From: Chara braunii
Taxonomy: Eukaryota; Streptophyta; Charophyceae; Charales; Characeae
Direction of reading: 5' to 3'
Length of the DNA stretch: 31,643 nt
Assembly: GCA_003427395.1 (NCBI GenBank)
Contig: BFEA01000787.1
Coordinates: 272,202 to 303,844, forward strand
Part shown: positions 1-9,879 of the stretch, piece after piece
Position numbering within the stretch: the first letter of the stretch is position 1
Layout of the letters: every line of letters begins with the position of its first letter
Position numbers and translations under genes: made by a program
Notes under the pieces: generated by a model
What the model was told of the DNA's origin: nothing
Seen by the model: the letters and a program-made list of their open reading frames with translations, nothing else
Databases searched by the model: none

Positions 1-285
1 TATTTTCGTAAAATATGGTACATACCAAAGCTCCCAGTGAACCAAAAATAGGCTTGGACGCCGGTTGACCTGATAAAGAAAGCGACGTGCGGCTCACCAG
101 CAGAGCAGAGTGGGCCGCTCTGCGAGCGCCTTGGGCAGTTGAGCCAAATTCAAGGAGAGGAATACTAATTTGTATTCTACAAAAGAGTTGGCACAAGAAA
201 CAACTACGTCATCATTGTTATGCAAGAAGAGCAATTTGAGCTGCTACCGCGAGGCTTTGATTAGCAAACACTTGAACTAGGTATG
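1..285. other. no gene recognised; left flank of the Penelope-like element
   Basis: No open frame of note and no recognised motif. It lies directly 5' of the GIY-YIG segment of the Penelope-like element and could be its 5' untranslated region or pseudo-LTR. No hammerhead ribozyme core was seen. Confidence 0.3.
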
Positions 286-470
286 AACCCCCTCACTGTC
301 CAAGGAGTGATTTATGCAATTGTTCATTTGTGTTCTGGACGTTCTTATGTTGGACAAACAACCCCCTCACTGTCCGAGGAGTGATTTATGCAATTGTTCA
401 CTTGTGTTCTGGACATTCTTATGTTGGACAGACTGGATTCTACACATCAATGACTGCAGCAACATTGACA
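286..470 (+). pseudogene. GIY-YIG endonuclease core, internally duplicated
   Basis: The unit starting with the codons for NPLTV occurs twice, at 286-359 and 360-433. Both encode GVIYAIVHLCSG(R/H)SYVGQT, the first two strands of a GIY-YIG nuclease (VIY and YVG replace GIY and YIG). The 74-bp period is not a multiple of three, so the second copy is in another frame and the duplication breaks the protein. The units differ at only a few bases, so the duplication is young relative to the rest of the decay. Confidence 0.75.
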
Positions 471-650
471 TACACGATACTCTTCTTATGCCTTTGGACA
501 TTGCCATCTCTACCACACAATCTGTGAGCAACTAACTTTTTAACTTGGCCGTGTTGTTGATCAGACCATCTTTTGGCAGGCCACCACAGCCCGTGAGGGT
601 TGGGTACGGCGACTTCGAACTCTTCAGCCCTTCGGTTTCAATGGAATTTT

Positions 651-813
651 GTCAATCAAATGCATGTTTGCCCTTTGTTCGTGTCACCCAACACGTTCAC
701 TTCGTTCTACACATGCCTCCTTCCAATCCTCACGCATTGTCAATCCAATCCATCTTTGCCCTTTGTTCGTGTCACCCAACACGTTCACTTCGTTCTACAC
801 ATGCCTCCTTCCA
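651..813 (+). repeat. 88-bp tandem duplication inside the Penelope-like element
   Basis: A segment starting with GTCAAT at 651 recurs at 739. The 59 bases at 667-725 and 755-813 are identical. The period of 88 bp shifts the reading frame by one. It lies just after the GWVRRL linker motif of the element. Confidence 0.9.
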
Positions 814-1260
814 CCATCTTCAGTAGCATTTTCCCATTGTGCTTGTGGACGAACATCGCCTGATTTGACAACCCATTGCAAGAATTGGTATCTGTTTCAT
901 CTTTCTGCCCATTGGGACTGTCCCACTTATACCTGCCCTTATGAATCCGTTGCCGTTGTCCTTAGCAGCCATACAATATGGAATCACGATTGGGGTTACA
1001 CCAATATTGATACCCTCTCTTACCTTTACTATGTTTTCAAAGCTCACAGTCTCCTCCGACTCTTCACAACATCCTTGGACTTGCAACACAAAACAACGTT
1101 GCTGTTCTCCTACATGCTCGGCCTCGTCCAACAGTTTGTAGCATTCACGAACGACCTCCTCACAAACCGTTGGCTAATACAACGATTACTTTTTCATCTC
1201 AGTACGACTCTTTGTGACCTCTCCCCATTGTGAGAAAGACACTGACCTCTACAGTGTTGG

Positions 1261-1603
1261 ATGGTCCAGAGTGCCGACGAAGTGGCGCTTGACCTCAAAC
1301 ACAATGCCCCCTCTCTTCATGGCCTCTCTCCTCACACTGTTGGTTTTACCACAATGTACACCAACCTTCCTCATGACCACATTCTGAATAATGCGGCAAA
1401 AATTGCTGAAGAAGCGCACATTTATGACCTTCAACAGACTCATGAGTGGTCACGCTGCAATGCTCTTAACATGGTCCTTACAAGACCTTGTAATGGCCAA
1501 TGGACAACTGATTTAAGCCTGGACACCCTTTCTGTTACTTAGATTCTCCAACCATCTTCACTTTGTTGTACAAAACACTTATCTGTACATTGTAGATGAC
1601 ACA
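1261..1603 (+). pseudogene. reverse transcriptase fragment upstream of the nested insertion
   Basis: The frame starting near 1261 encodes the RT palm segment with FTTMYTNLPHDHIL. The residue before FTT, normally the catalytic aspartate, is glycine (GGT). After a stop at 1540-1542 the coding continues one frame over from 1541 as RFSNHLHFVVQNTYLYIVDDT, and that frame runs exactly into the target-site duplication of the insertion. The next residues (PQKHIPGIPMGTN) resume at 2079. This is continuous RT sequence interrupted by an insertion, not two unrelated pieces. Confidence 0.75.
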
Positions 1604-2028
1604 GCGGGCTGACAAGTAACACAGGAAGCAGCCAGGAAAGCACGACTGATCCGGTGCTGTCGGAAGACTCCCGCACAGTTACATCCTTGGAGGACAAAGC
1701 AATCAGTTGGACCCGTTTTCCAGCAAGGGGACGTTGGGCCCTTGAATATTCGAGATACTTGAGACAATAATTGGGAAGGGGCAGAAGGAGAAGAGCTAGT
1801 TTTAGTAGCAGACATCTGGCGCCCGGTTTAAGGCGAAGAGGCTCCTTTCCTTCTTCCAAGACCTCCTGCTCAGTCAATCCTCTGGATCCCAGAGTAATCA
1901 ATATGCCGGAAGGAGATTCCCACTACTTTTTCCTGACATACCACAAAATTTTGTCTGTATCAGGGACGCTGGACCCGTTTTCCAGCAGGTGTTGCTCCCC
2001 ACCAATAGATGGAGCCTCTCCTCAGGTG

Positions 2029-2068
<40 letters not shown>

Positions 2069-2078
2069 AGATGACACA
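1594..2078 (+). mobile_element. poly(A)-tailed retroposon nested in the Penelope RT, with 10-bp TSD
   Basis: The sequence AGATGACACA occurs at 1594-1603 and again at 2069-2078, bracketing about 465 bp that ends in a 38-base A-run (2029-2066). The 10-bp duplication plus 3' poly(A) is the signature of LINE-type target-primed integration. Removing the insert and one duplication restores an open RT frame across the junction, which confirms the boundaries. The body holds no recognised protein. Its 3' part (about 1970-2015) contains a GGACCCGTTTTCCAGCAGG core followed by CTCCCCACCAATAGATGGAG, shared with the insertion at 15993-16191. It may be a SINE or a 5'-truncated LINE tail. Confidence 0.85.
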
Positions 2079-2600
2079 CCCCAGAAACATATTCCCGGTA
2101 TTCCAATGGGAACGAATACTGGCCCAGAAATTTCTGATCTGCCGCTGTATTGGAATGAAGCGCGCTTTGTTCATGACATTCATCAGCATGACCTTCAAGC
2201 TGCTCCGCAATATGCTCTCACTTATCGCCTCATTGATGGTGTTCTTTCATTGGAGCAATTACCTCCTCCACCAGAGCACTACGGCCTTGAGTGGAAGGAA
2301 ATCAGAGCACCAAATGGCTCCTGTACCTTTTTAGGTATGCAACTCTGGGTACGCTTTGATGGCTTGCTTCACACGAGTCCCTTTGATAAAGTAGCTGCCT
2401 GAGACTTCTGTGTCATTCACTATCTGAGTGTAACATCCTATTTCCCTTCTAATCAACCGGCAAGAGTTTTCACTGGGCGATTGACCAGATTTGAAGAAAT
2501 TTGTGACAGTTGGCGAGACTTCCGATCTGCCGCAGCAACACTCACTTGCCGCATGCTTCCTCCTGGGCATCCCCCATCGACCCTTGGTAAGGGCTGAACC
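2069..2600 (+). pseudogene. reverse transcriptase fragment downstream of the nested insertion
   Basis: One frame reads HIPGIPMGTNTGPEISDLPL (motif B region), then YRLIDGVLS (motif C; the usual second aspartate is glycine), then NGSCTFLGMQLWVRFDGLLH. It has a TGA at 2400-2402 and continues in the same frame as DFCVIHYLSVTSYFPSNQ and TGRLTRFEEICDSWRDF up to GHPPSTLGKG and a stop. This order matches Penelope-like RT fingers-palm-thumb. No second GIY-YIG domain is visible downstream to 3050, so this is not a canonical C-terminal-endonuclease element. Confidence 0.78.
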
Positions 2601-3069
2601 TGCTACATTTGCTCGCCCGAGGCCGCTATCGTACACATGTGACACGTCTATCTCAGTGGCTCCAACACATGCCTGGAATGGCCACTGTATCATCCCATCT
2701 TTGTTCTGTGCCCTCACAAAGCTCTTTGCAGAGCAGGCACAAAGAGAATTGTGGAAAAAAAGAAACAGGCAACTGATCCCTGGATGAGCAAGGATGCAGT
2801 CCACGCCGTTGACGATACACAGTAAGAGGAGTAGAGTTATGGCAAACCGGAGATGTGCATGTCTTTGGAAGGGAAGGTGGATCAATGGGAACGATGGGAG
2901 CAGAAGAATCTGTTCGCTAGTGAAACCATGGAGGAGACGGGAGTCGCGAGGAGGAGGAATGCAACCAAGCACAGGAAGAGAGGGGGGGTGACTGGGTGAT
3001 AGTTTGAAATACAGGACATGAGTGTCAGAGAGACTGTGATGTTCAGTGCACTTGAACTGCGGCAAAAGA
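2600..3069. other. no gene recognised; decayed 3' flank of the Penelope-like element
   Basis: Short interrupted frames only. A possible thumb remnant (RYRTHVTRLSQWLQHM) follows around 2630-2680. Nothing else was recognised before the alanine-codon repeat. Confidence 0.4.
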
Positions 3070-3225
3070 AGCCATAGCAGCAAAAACTACATTAGTGAGA
3101 ACTCCAGTTGCGGACATTGCTGCAGCAAAAGCTGCAACAGAGGAAACTGCAGCAATGGTGATTGTAGCACCGGAAACTGCAGCAGTTAGAACCGCAGCCG
3201 TAGAAACTGCAGCAGCGGCAAACCA
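3070..3225 (+). repeat. degenerate GCA/GAAACTGCAGCA repeat
   Basis: Imperfect 15- to 24-base repeats containing GAAACTGCAGCA. One frame (3095-3286) is alanine-rich; another reads GNCSNGDCSTGNCSS, a small Cys-containing repeat. Coding is possible but the repeats keep all frames open, so the open frames are weak evidence. Confidence 0.6.
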
Positions 3226-3335
3226 GCAAGCCCAATCCAAGGGGCAGTCCCTACTTAGGATGCGGCTCCAAACGTCCAGAGATTAGAACATGACTTGTCT
3301 GAACTGTGTAGACCACATGAGTGATCTGCAAATAG

Positions 3336-3593
3336 CTAACCAGCATCATTTGGCTGAACAGGGAATTTGTGCCCCAGAGGGCGTCGACCATATGAATGAC
3401 CTTGAAACACCATCTGGGTGGTCCGCAAATTGTTGGCGAGCATTCGGCACTCCAGCCTGAGTTCCCCTCCAATCTCCGTCGTATGGCGGCAACCAATATC
3501 TCTCCGCAGATTCTCCACTGCCTGCTTATACAGCATCAAACTTTCTTGCAATTGCCCTTCAGCTTCAGCTTGATGTCGATCTACCCTGCCCAC
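3336..3593 (-). CDS. unassigned 85-aa open frame, possible exon
   Basis: The translation has a helical, charged core (LQESLMLYKQAVENLRRDIG) that looks more like protein than chance sequence. No family was recognised. It is opposite in strand to the RING-like copy that follows. It could be a degenerate transposon ORF. Confidence 0.2.
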   Translation of the reverse strand: MGRVDRHQAEAEGQLQESLMLYKQAVENLRRDIGCRHTTEIGGELRLECRMLANNLRTTQMVFQGHSYGRRPLGHKFPVQPNDAG

Positions 3594-3639
3594 AGGTAGA
3601 GGATTGTAATTATCCTAGGGAATGAGGTTTCACAATTGC

Positions 3640-4590
3640 GGTCCTACAAGTAGCAACAAGGGACCGACAACTAGAACTACGCAACGCTCAGGCAGGTGAG
3701 TGGTTTCATCCTCCGTACCACATCTCTGCCTGCATTATACACAGACCTCGCCAGTACATGACCATCTTACATGCCGCTGACCACCGTGGGCTGTGGGACA
3801 ACGCCACCATGGTCCATGTCATGACTGATGTTACTGATTTCTTGCATAATGATACTGTTTCCTTGCCACGCCAACCATCCTCACTCCCTTTTATGCAGAG
3901 GAAGATCAATAGCAAGATAATGTATCAACACTCTGCTGCCTTCTCCTTTGCACAGCTACAAACACTGTTACACTGGGATGCAGATGTCATCCTCTCTGTT
4001 GCAATCACTACGATGACCTGGTTTCTGCATCCATGTGTGCAGAGGACTGTCCCTCCTTTCCTGACTGCAGGCACCCTCCGAATCGGGACACTATATGTCC
4101 ACTTTGTGGCCATAGGCGTAATACTGAATGTATGGTCTTTTGTGGCGCCCATTCTACCTTCATGTTGGCCTGTAATCAACATGCCATTTATTGGGAGTGT
4201 TTGATGGGCATCTTCTGACGTGGCAATTGTTGTACCGAGAATGATCAGTAGGTCTTCCTTGTCCTCGTCCATCTCATGCTTACAATGTATGTCCTCTCTG
4301 TTGTCAAGGACAGACTGATTGTTGAGCCCTCTGCTTATATTTCCCTGTGTTTCACCTTGATTCCACACTCCTAAGCTTAACTTTCCCCTACTTTCTGTCT
4401 GCTTATCCTTTGCTTCCCATTTGTCTTCCTTTGCTTTGTCTTCTTTTCGTCTTCTCTCTCTGTTTATCCTGTTCCCCTTTGCTCTGCCGCTTTTTTCACA
4501 GCGTACAAGTGGCCTGTATGGCACATGGAGATACAGGTAGCTTGCACTCAACTTCATCAACATGGCAACGGGAGAGGCACAGTTAAGGGG
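3640..4590 (+). pseudogene. RING-like Cys/His-rich protein, copy A, frameshifted
   Basis: The first part (about 3640-3880) reads open as RNAQAGEWFHPPYHISACII, then YMTILHAADHRGLWDNATMV and DVTDFLHNDTVSLP. The frame then shifts between about 3870 and 3940. The homologous Cys-rich part continues as CTATNTVTLGC and ICPLCGHRRNTECMVFCGAH (ORF 4033-4218). It matches copy B on the other strand along its length, into the 3' segment with a pyrimidine tract and the CACAG|CGTACAAGTGG junction near 4500. One RING cysteine is replaced (HAIYWEC versus HAICREWC in copy B) and a stop follows at 4216. Copy A extends further 5' than copy B. Confidence 0.6.
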
Positions 4591-4740
4591 AAGCTAAACG
4601 AAAAACGATCAAAAACTTAAAAAAGATTCAAAAGAATGATTTCAGTGTGTTCTTCATGTTTGTCTTGTATATTTTTGTTGTTTGTTCCACAAGGGGTACT
4701 CTTATAGTTCATAGATATGTGACAATATATGCTATGATGG

Positions 4741-5352
<612 letters not shown>

Positions 5353-5488
5353 TCACATAACTATGAACTAAACGAGCGCACTTTGCGAAACAAGCGGTAA
5401 AGACAAAAAAACAAAACAAAGATGAGGGGCACACTGAAACTATTCATTTTTCTCATTCTTTTTTTTAACTCCCCCTTCAGCGTGCCCC

Positions 5489-6244
5489 TCACGTACAAGG
5501 CTCGCCGCGATGATGAAGTTGAGCGTGAGCTGCCCGCATCCCCGGGTGCCATAACGGCCCACTTGTACGCTGTGAGAAAGAGGCAGAGTAAAGGGGGAGG
5601 TGATAAACACAAGGATGAGAGATGAAGACAAGAGAAACAAAGAACGAAAAAGGGAAAGTAAGGATTAAAAAAAAGGCCAAAAGATGAGTCTGTCCTTGAC
5701 GACAGAGAGGACACAGATTGTAAGGATGAGGTGGATGGGCACAAGGAAGACCTAGCTGAGCATTCTCAGCACAACAATTGCCACGACGGCTGGCATTGAG
5801 CATGCCCAACATACACCACTCCCGACAAATGGCATGTCGATTGCAGGCCAAAACGAAGGAAGAACGCTCACCACAAAAGACCATGCGTTCAGTATAGCGC
5901 CCATGACCGCAAAATTGACATATAGCGACCGGATGCGGAGGGTCCCTGCAGTCAGGAACAGAGGGACAATCCTCTACACACATAGATGCAGAAACCATGT
6001 CATTATAGTGATTATGACAGAGATGATGGCGACTACAGCCGAGTGTAACAGTGTCTGTAGCAGTGCAAAGGAGAAGGTCGCAGAGTGTTGGTACACTGTC
6101 GTGCTGCAGAACGGGCCCAGAGGAATGATCTTTGACATAAAAGAGATTGCGGACAGTTTCGTGTGGCAAGAAAACAGCATTGTTATGTAAGAAATCAATA
6201 ACATCCCTCATGGCATGGAGCATGCCATTGTCCCAGATAGACAT
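5489..6244 (-). CDS. RING-like Cys/His-rich protein, copy B, intact frame
   Basis: A 251-aa open frame with a DFLHNNAVFLP N-terminal part and 18 cysteines between residues 55 and 181. Residues 109-181 fit a RING-like spacing: C109-x2-C112, C134-x2-H137-x2-C140-x3-C144, then C178-x2-C181 in the sequence NLCPLCRQ. RING fingers bind two zinc ions and often act as E3 ubiquitin ligases; that role here is inference only. Residues after about 186 change to hydrophobic low-complexity sequence ending at a pyrimidine tract and a possible 3' splice site (CACAG|CGTACAAGTGG, near 5570). The true protein may therefore be spliced and end differently. Homology with copy A covers the same regions. The family was not recognised beyond the RING-like pattern. 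Confidence 0.45.
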   Translation of the reverse strand: MSIWDNGMLHAMRDVIDFLHNNAVFLPHETVRNLFYVKDHSSGPVLQHDSVPTLCDLLLCTATDTVTLGCSRHHLCHNHYNDMVSASMCVEDCPSVPDCRDPPHPVAICQFCGHGRYTERMVFCGERSSFVLACNRHAICREWCMLGMLNASRRGNCCAENAQLGLPCAHPPHPYNLCPLCRQGQTHLLAFFLILTFPFSFFVSLVFISHPCVYHLPLYSASFSQRTSGPLWHPGMRAAHAQLHHRGEPCT

Positions 6245-6350
6245 ATCTTGTTTCGTCTAACAGAACTGCCCACTAAAGGGAGAAGAAGACAACAAACAAC
6301 GGACTATTACAGACTGTTTCATCGGAGTTTCACCGACTCATCAGGAGGCT
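6244..6350 (+). repeat. fifth copy of the TATA-headed ~110-bp repeat
   Basis: Diverged copy: TCTAACAGAACTGCCC at the left, then the GACTGTTTCATCGGAGTTTC block and ACCGACTCATCAGGAGG at the right. It abuts the start codon of RING-like copy B, so any promoter of that copy would lie in or beyond this repeat. Confidence 0.8.
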
Positions 6351-6420
6351 GAACCCTCTACAGTCTGCTGTCCCCTAACCAATGATAAGTGATAATCCAC
6401 CATAACCACGGTGAACAAGA

Positions 6421-6529
6421 CAAATAGACAGATAGACAGATAGACAGATCGACAGATCGACAGACAGATAGACATATAGACAGATCGACAGACAGATAGA
6501 CGGATAGATAGATAGATAGATAGATAGAC

Positions 6530-6572
<43 letters not shown>

Positions 6573-6580
6573 CAAATAGA
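6421..6580. repeat. GATA/GACA microsatellite
   Basis: Mixed GATA and GACA tetranucleotide array of about 160 bp. All three opposite-strand frames stay open through it, giving spurious YLSIYLSI proteins. Confidence 0.97.
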
Positions 6581-7135
6581 TTTGTGCAACTTGTCCAACG
6601 TCGCAACGTAGATTTGGAATTTTCTGTTCATAAGGGGCACAAGGTAGGAAAGTCATCGTGATAGAAAATTGAAAAAAAAAAATAAAAAAATTTGAAAATT
6701 GAAAATCAGTATAAGTGAACTGTGTACAACTTGTAGGACTTGATTCCTCCTCCTTTCATGAATCAGCAAAATCAAAATCCTCTTTCTCAGGAGTCAGAAA
6801 AGTCAACTGCTACTTACTGCCTGATTAACGATCATTTATTTCCAACTTCCGTCCAATTTGTTCAGCTGTGAAACTAAGTATATGTCTCTAAGTGTTTATT
6901 TAATGAACTTGCCAGCTTGTGCTCCAGGTAATGAATTCAACTAAATGCTCACCTGTGGTCAGTTAAATTTCAGTAAAAAACTAACAGATTGCTGACCTAC
7001 AGTTATTAGCTGCTAGCCTGCTGCTGTAAAAAAAACTAACTGCCTTCTTTCTTACCTCTGTGGCTAGTTAGTTCTTTTATTAGCTGCTGCAGTAGAAAAG
7101 TCAACGAACAGACTGCTGACCTTCAGTTTGTTTTG
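6581..7135. other. AT-rich stretch without a recognised gene
   Basis: Contains repeated ACTAAC/TAGTTAG and GCTGCTG motifs around 6970-7110 but no open frame or element boundary that can be supported. Confidence 0.4.
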
Positions 7136-7241
7136 CAAAACTGCCCCTCTCCGCCTGGAGAAATATTGCTATTGTAATGGCCACAAGCTAAGGCGCGCCC
7201 CTTAACTGGATGAAATCAATCACCTTACCGCTCAACTGCAG

Positions 7242-7466
7242 TTAAACCACCAGTACCTACCGGTTGTACTGGCGCATTCTCCTCCCCGCGACTTCCGGAG
7301 GTCCGCGCCGCAACGCCAGCCGTAGATTAAAAATCTGAACGGCAGCAGAGACCCCGAAAGTCGCCGCGCGTTAATGTCAACGCCCCGCGGCAGAGACCCC
7401 GCAAGTCGCGGCGCGTTAATGTCAACGCCCCGCGCCTGCACACTGGTAGAGGTACTGGTGGTTTAA
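7242..7466. mobile_element. 217-bp MITE with TTAA target duplication
   Basis: Element 7246-7462 starts ACCACCAGTACCT and ends with its reverse complement AGGTACTGGTGGT. TTAA flanks it at 7242-7245 and 7463-7466. The sister unit has the uninterrupted site GCAGTTAAGCTTAGCC near 7753, so insertion into TTAA is directly visible. TTAA duplication is typical of piggyBac-type transposases, though these termini are not a textbook piggyBac end. Inside are two 45-bp direct repeats (7345-7389, 7390-7434). Confidence 0.85.
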
Positions 7467-7499
7467 GCTCAGCCAATCTCTCTTTCTGGCCGCCTCCTA

Positions 7500-7605
7500 C
7501 CTTCTTTCCCCCGAATACAATGTACGGTCATTATAGCTGTATTTGGGGGTAACTCCAGTCCAGATACAGCAATAATGATCCTACGTTGTATTCGGGTGAA
7601 GAAGG
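7500..7605. mobile_element. 106-bp MITE, ~36-bp inverted repeats, probable TA target
   Basis: The left arm starting CCTTCTTTCCCCCGAATACA is mirrored by the right arm ending TGTATTCGGGTGAAGAAGG. TA flanks it at 7498-7499 and 7606-7607. Unit 3 of the host repeat reads CCTCCCCCTAGCAAAATTGC at the same place, compatible with an empty TA site. This fits a Stowaway/mariner-type MITE, but superfamily assignment is inference. Confidence 0.7.
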
Positions 7606-7791
7606 TAGGAAAATTGCTTCTTTCCAGCCCAGTGAGCCCGGAGCTTCCTCACAAAACTGCTCCTCTCCACCTGAAAAAAATGTTGCTATTGTAACGGCCG
7701 CAAGCTAAGGTGCGCCTCAAGCCGATGAAATCAATCACCTTACCGCTCAACGGCAGTTAAGCTTAGCCAATCTCTTTCTGGCCGCCTCCTA

Positions 7792-7888
7792 CCTTCTTCC
7801 CCCGAATACAATGTACGGTCATTCTAGTTCCAGTGCAGATACAGCAATAATGATCATAGTATCATCATATGCTGTATTCGGGTGAAGG
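7792..7888. mobile_element. second copy of the TA-flanked MITE
   Basis: The left arm starts CCTTCTTCCCCCGAATACAA and the right arm ends GCTGTATTCGGGTGAAGG. TA is at 7790-7791 and 7889-7890. It sits at the same position in unit 2 as the copy in unit 1, so it probably predates that tandem duplication. Confidence 0.65.
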
Positions 7889-8110
7889 TAGCAAAATTGC
7901 TTCTTTCCACCCCAGTCGGCCCGGAGCTTGTGCGCAAAACTGCTGCTCTCCACCTGAAAAAAATATTGCTATTGTAATTGCCACAAGCAAGGTGAGCCTC
8001 AAGCTGAGGAATCCATCACCCCAACTGCAGTTACACTTAGCCAATTTCTTTCTGATCCTCCCCCTAGCAAAATTGCTCCTTTCCAGTCAGCTTGGTGCTG
8101 CTTCCCAGTC

Positions 8111-8976
8111 GTTTACCCATGACCAGTCTCTAGATAGGCACTCTCTACTCTCTGAATGTGGCTGATGCCTTATCGGCTAGCAGCCTGACAAGATTCTTCA
8201 ACAGTCCAAAAATAGGATGATGATGGACACTTCACTCTGCCCCCTCCATGCGTCTTCCTGGTTACACTTTCCCGCCCTGTGTCACCACATACACAGCAAG
8301 CTCATGCATACGGTCCCATGCCTGGAGCGACTCAAACTGCTTGCCCGCGCCCAGACGAATGAGGAGGTACTGTACTACTGTGAACTGATAATGCCAGGCA
8401 GGTGGACATGCAGGAAAAACAAATGCTCATTCCGTTTTGATTCGATCTCTCGATCTTGGTTTTTCATATTCTCACAGTCTTTCAAGACTGTTTCACAGAA
8501 GTCTCCACGGTAAAGGCACCAGCCGAACCCGCTTCCCTCACTCCAGTGCCTGTAAACGTAACGTCAGCCCCTGCTTGTACCGAGTGAGTGTAATTGAGGA
8601 TAATATCGGAATCAGAAGTCCTATAGATTGCTAAGCATTGCCAATGACATCAAATCTTTAATAAAAGACCCTTTGGACACGCGTAATCAACTTCATCCCA
8701 CACATTCCCTACCTGTTTTCTGCGTCGTCAGACTCGTCAGAATGAAGGCACTCCGACGGCCATGAATTGATACCATGACCATTCTTTGCTTGCCAAATGA
8801 GCTCCGGGACTTACGCTCAAATGCCTTTCCATGTGTTAACACCGACGTCGTCTTTACCCCCACCGATGTCTTCACCCCCCCAAATTTCTTCGCGCCTTTA
8901 TAACACGAGGCCTACCGACCCCCTACCCGATGCGAAAACAGCAGATCGTTCCTTGCTTGCCAAATGAGCTCAGAGC
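8111..8976. other. no gene recognised
   Basis: Several short open frames without recognisable motifs. The phrase TTGCTTGCCAAATGAGCTC occurs at about 8778 and 8951, indicating an old partial duplication. Confidence 0.4.
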
Positions 8977-9090
8977 CCCCTCTGGTGTCTTTACCCCTGA
9001 GTCCTTCTGTTACCCCCCTCCGGCGTCTTTACCCCTGAGTCCTTCTGTTACCCCCCTCCAGCGTCTTTACCCCTGAGTCCTTCAAGCCTC
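8977..9090 (+). repeat. 38/39-bp minisatellite
   Basis: Three units containing GTCTTTACCCCTGAGTCCTTC with starts at 8986, 9025 and 9063. Degenerate relatives lie just upstream (8850-8880). Confidence 0.88.
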
Positions 9091-9165
9091 TGTAACATGA
9101 CGCCTACCTGCTGCCGAGCAGCTGAACACACAGACCCAGCAACAGATACCCGTAGCTGAATGCCG

Positions 9166-9395
9166 TCCCGACGTAGAAAAAAAATGTCGAAGGGTGCTCT
9201 TTTGGGTGGACTGGCCATCAAGAATACTGGACCGCTGTCTCACATGCCACCAAGAACAATGGTTGAAATGACTAAGTGTCAAGACTACCGTCCAATTGTA
9301 GAAGGGTGCTCTCCTTTCAGTGGCCTGGCTTCAAGAATACCTCTTACCGAAGTCTCACATGCCATCGAGAACAAGGGTGGAAATTCTGGGCGGCA
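9166..9395 (+). repeat. ~120-bp diverged tandem duplication
   Basis: Both units contain GAAGGGTGCTC, then CAAGAATAC and GTCTCACATGCCA followed by GAACAA and GG(T)TG(G)AAA. Period is about 120 bp. A single frame runs through both (9160-9522), but no domain was recognised. Confidence 0.75.
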
Positions 9396-9756
9396 TCATC
9401 ATCTCGCAGCTTGCTGGACAGCGCCGATCAGATCTTATACAAGAAGACACTCAAATGCCCATAAAAGTAAAATTAATCGCATCCCTCGCACACTTGGTTT
9501 GCTCATCTCATCATTGGAATGAAAATAAAGCACTCTCGATTGTGCCTCTGCACTAATCCCAGCCCCTCTGCTAAGTGAGTTTCATGCATCAGGAAAGGAG
9601 AATACCTGAATCGCAGTCCTAACCACGACTGCTGGAAATCTTGAATTAAGTTCAATTAACTGACAAGACGGCTACCGTGACCGCAAAAGAAAAGGAGTGT
9701 TGCTTGGTATCCAACAGCACCACTACCTACTCATTGTTGTAAAAGGCGTCTCGTCC

Positions 9757-9847
9757 TCTCATCCTCGTCCTTGTCCTCATCCTCATCCTCATCCTCGTCC
9801 TCGTCCTCGTCCTCGTCTTCGTCTTCGTCCTCATCCTCGTCCTCATT

Positions 9848-9879
<32 letters not shown>

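Larger units (their letters stand above)
286..2600 (+). mobile_element. Penelope-like retroelement with N-terminal GIY-YIG endonuclease, decayed
   Basis: In order along the plus strand: a GIY-YIG core (286-433, motifs VIYAIVHLCSG and YVGQT), a linker motif (about 595-655, reading GWVRRLRTLQPFGFNGI), RT motif A region (1339-1413, GFTTMYTNLPHDHIL), then after a later insertion the GIPMGTN motif and a RLIDGVLS motif C, the FLGMQ segment, and a thumb-like block with TGRLTRFEEICDSW. GIPMGTN and FTTMYTN-type motifs are hallmarks of Penelope-like element RTs. In canonical elements the endonuclease follows the RT; here it precedes it, as in the Naiad/Chlamys clade described from invertebrates and the green lineage. 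The coding sequence is dead: several frame changes, a stop at 2400-2402, glycine where catalytic aspartates are expected in motifs A and C, and a nested insertion at 1604-2068. Exact element ends were not determined. Confidence 0.8.
7136..8110 (+). repeat. three-unit tandem repeat with inserted MITEs
   Basis: Each unit begins CAAAACTGC(C/T)(C/G)CTCTCC(A/G)CCTG and then TTGCTATTGTAA, and ends near CCCGGAGCTT. Units begin near 7136, 7651 and 7935. Length differences are explained by insertions: unit 1 carries elements at 7246-7462 and 7500-7605, unit 2 carries one at 7792-7888, and unit 3 carries neither. Confidence 0.85.

Noticed and set aside
6341-6656. three overlapping Tyr/Leu/Ser/Ile-rich ORFs
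   Set aside because: All are translations of the GATA/GACA microsatellite.
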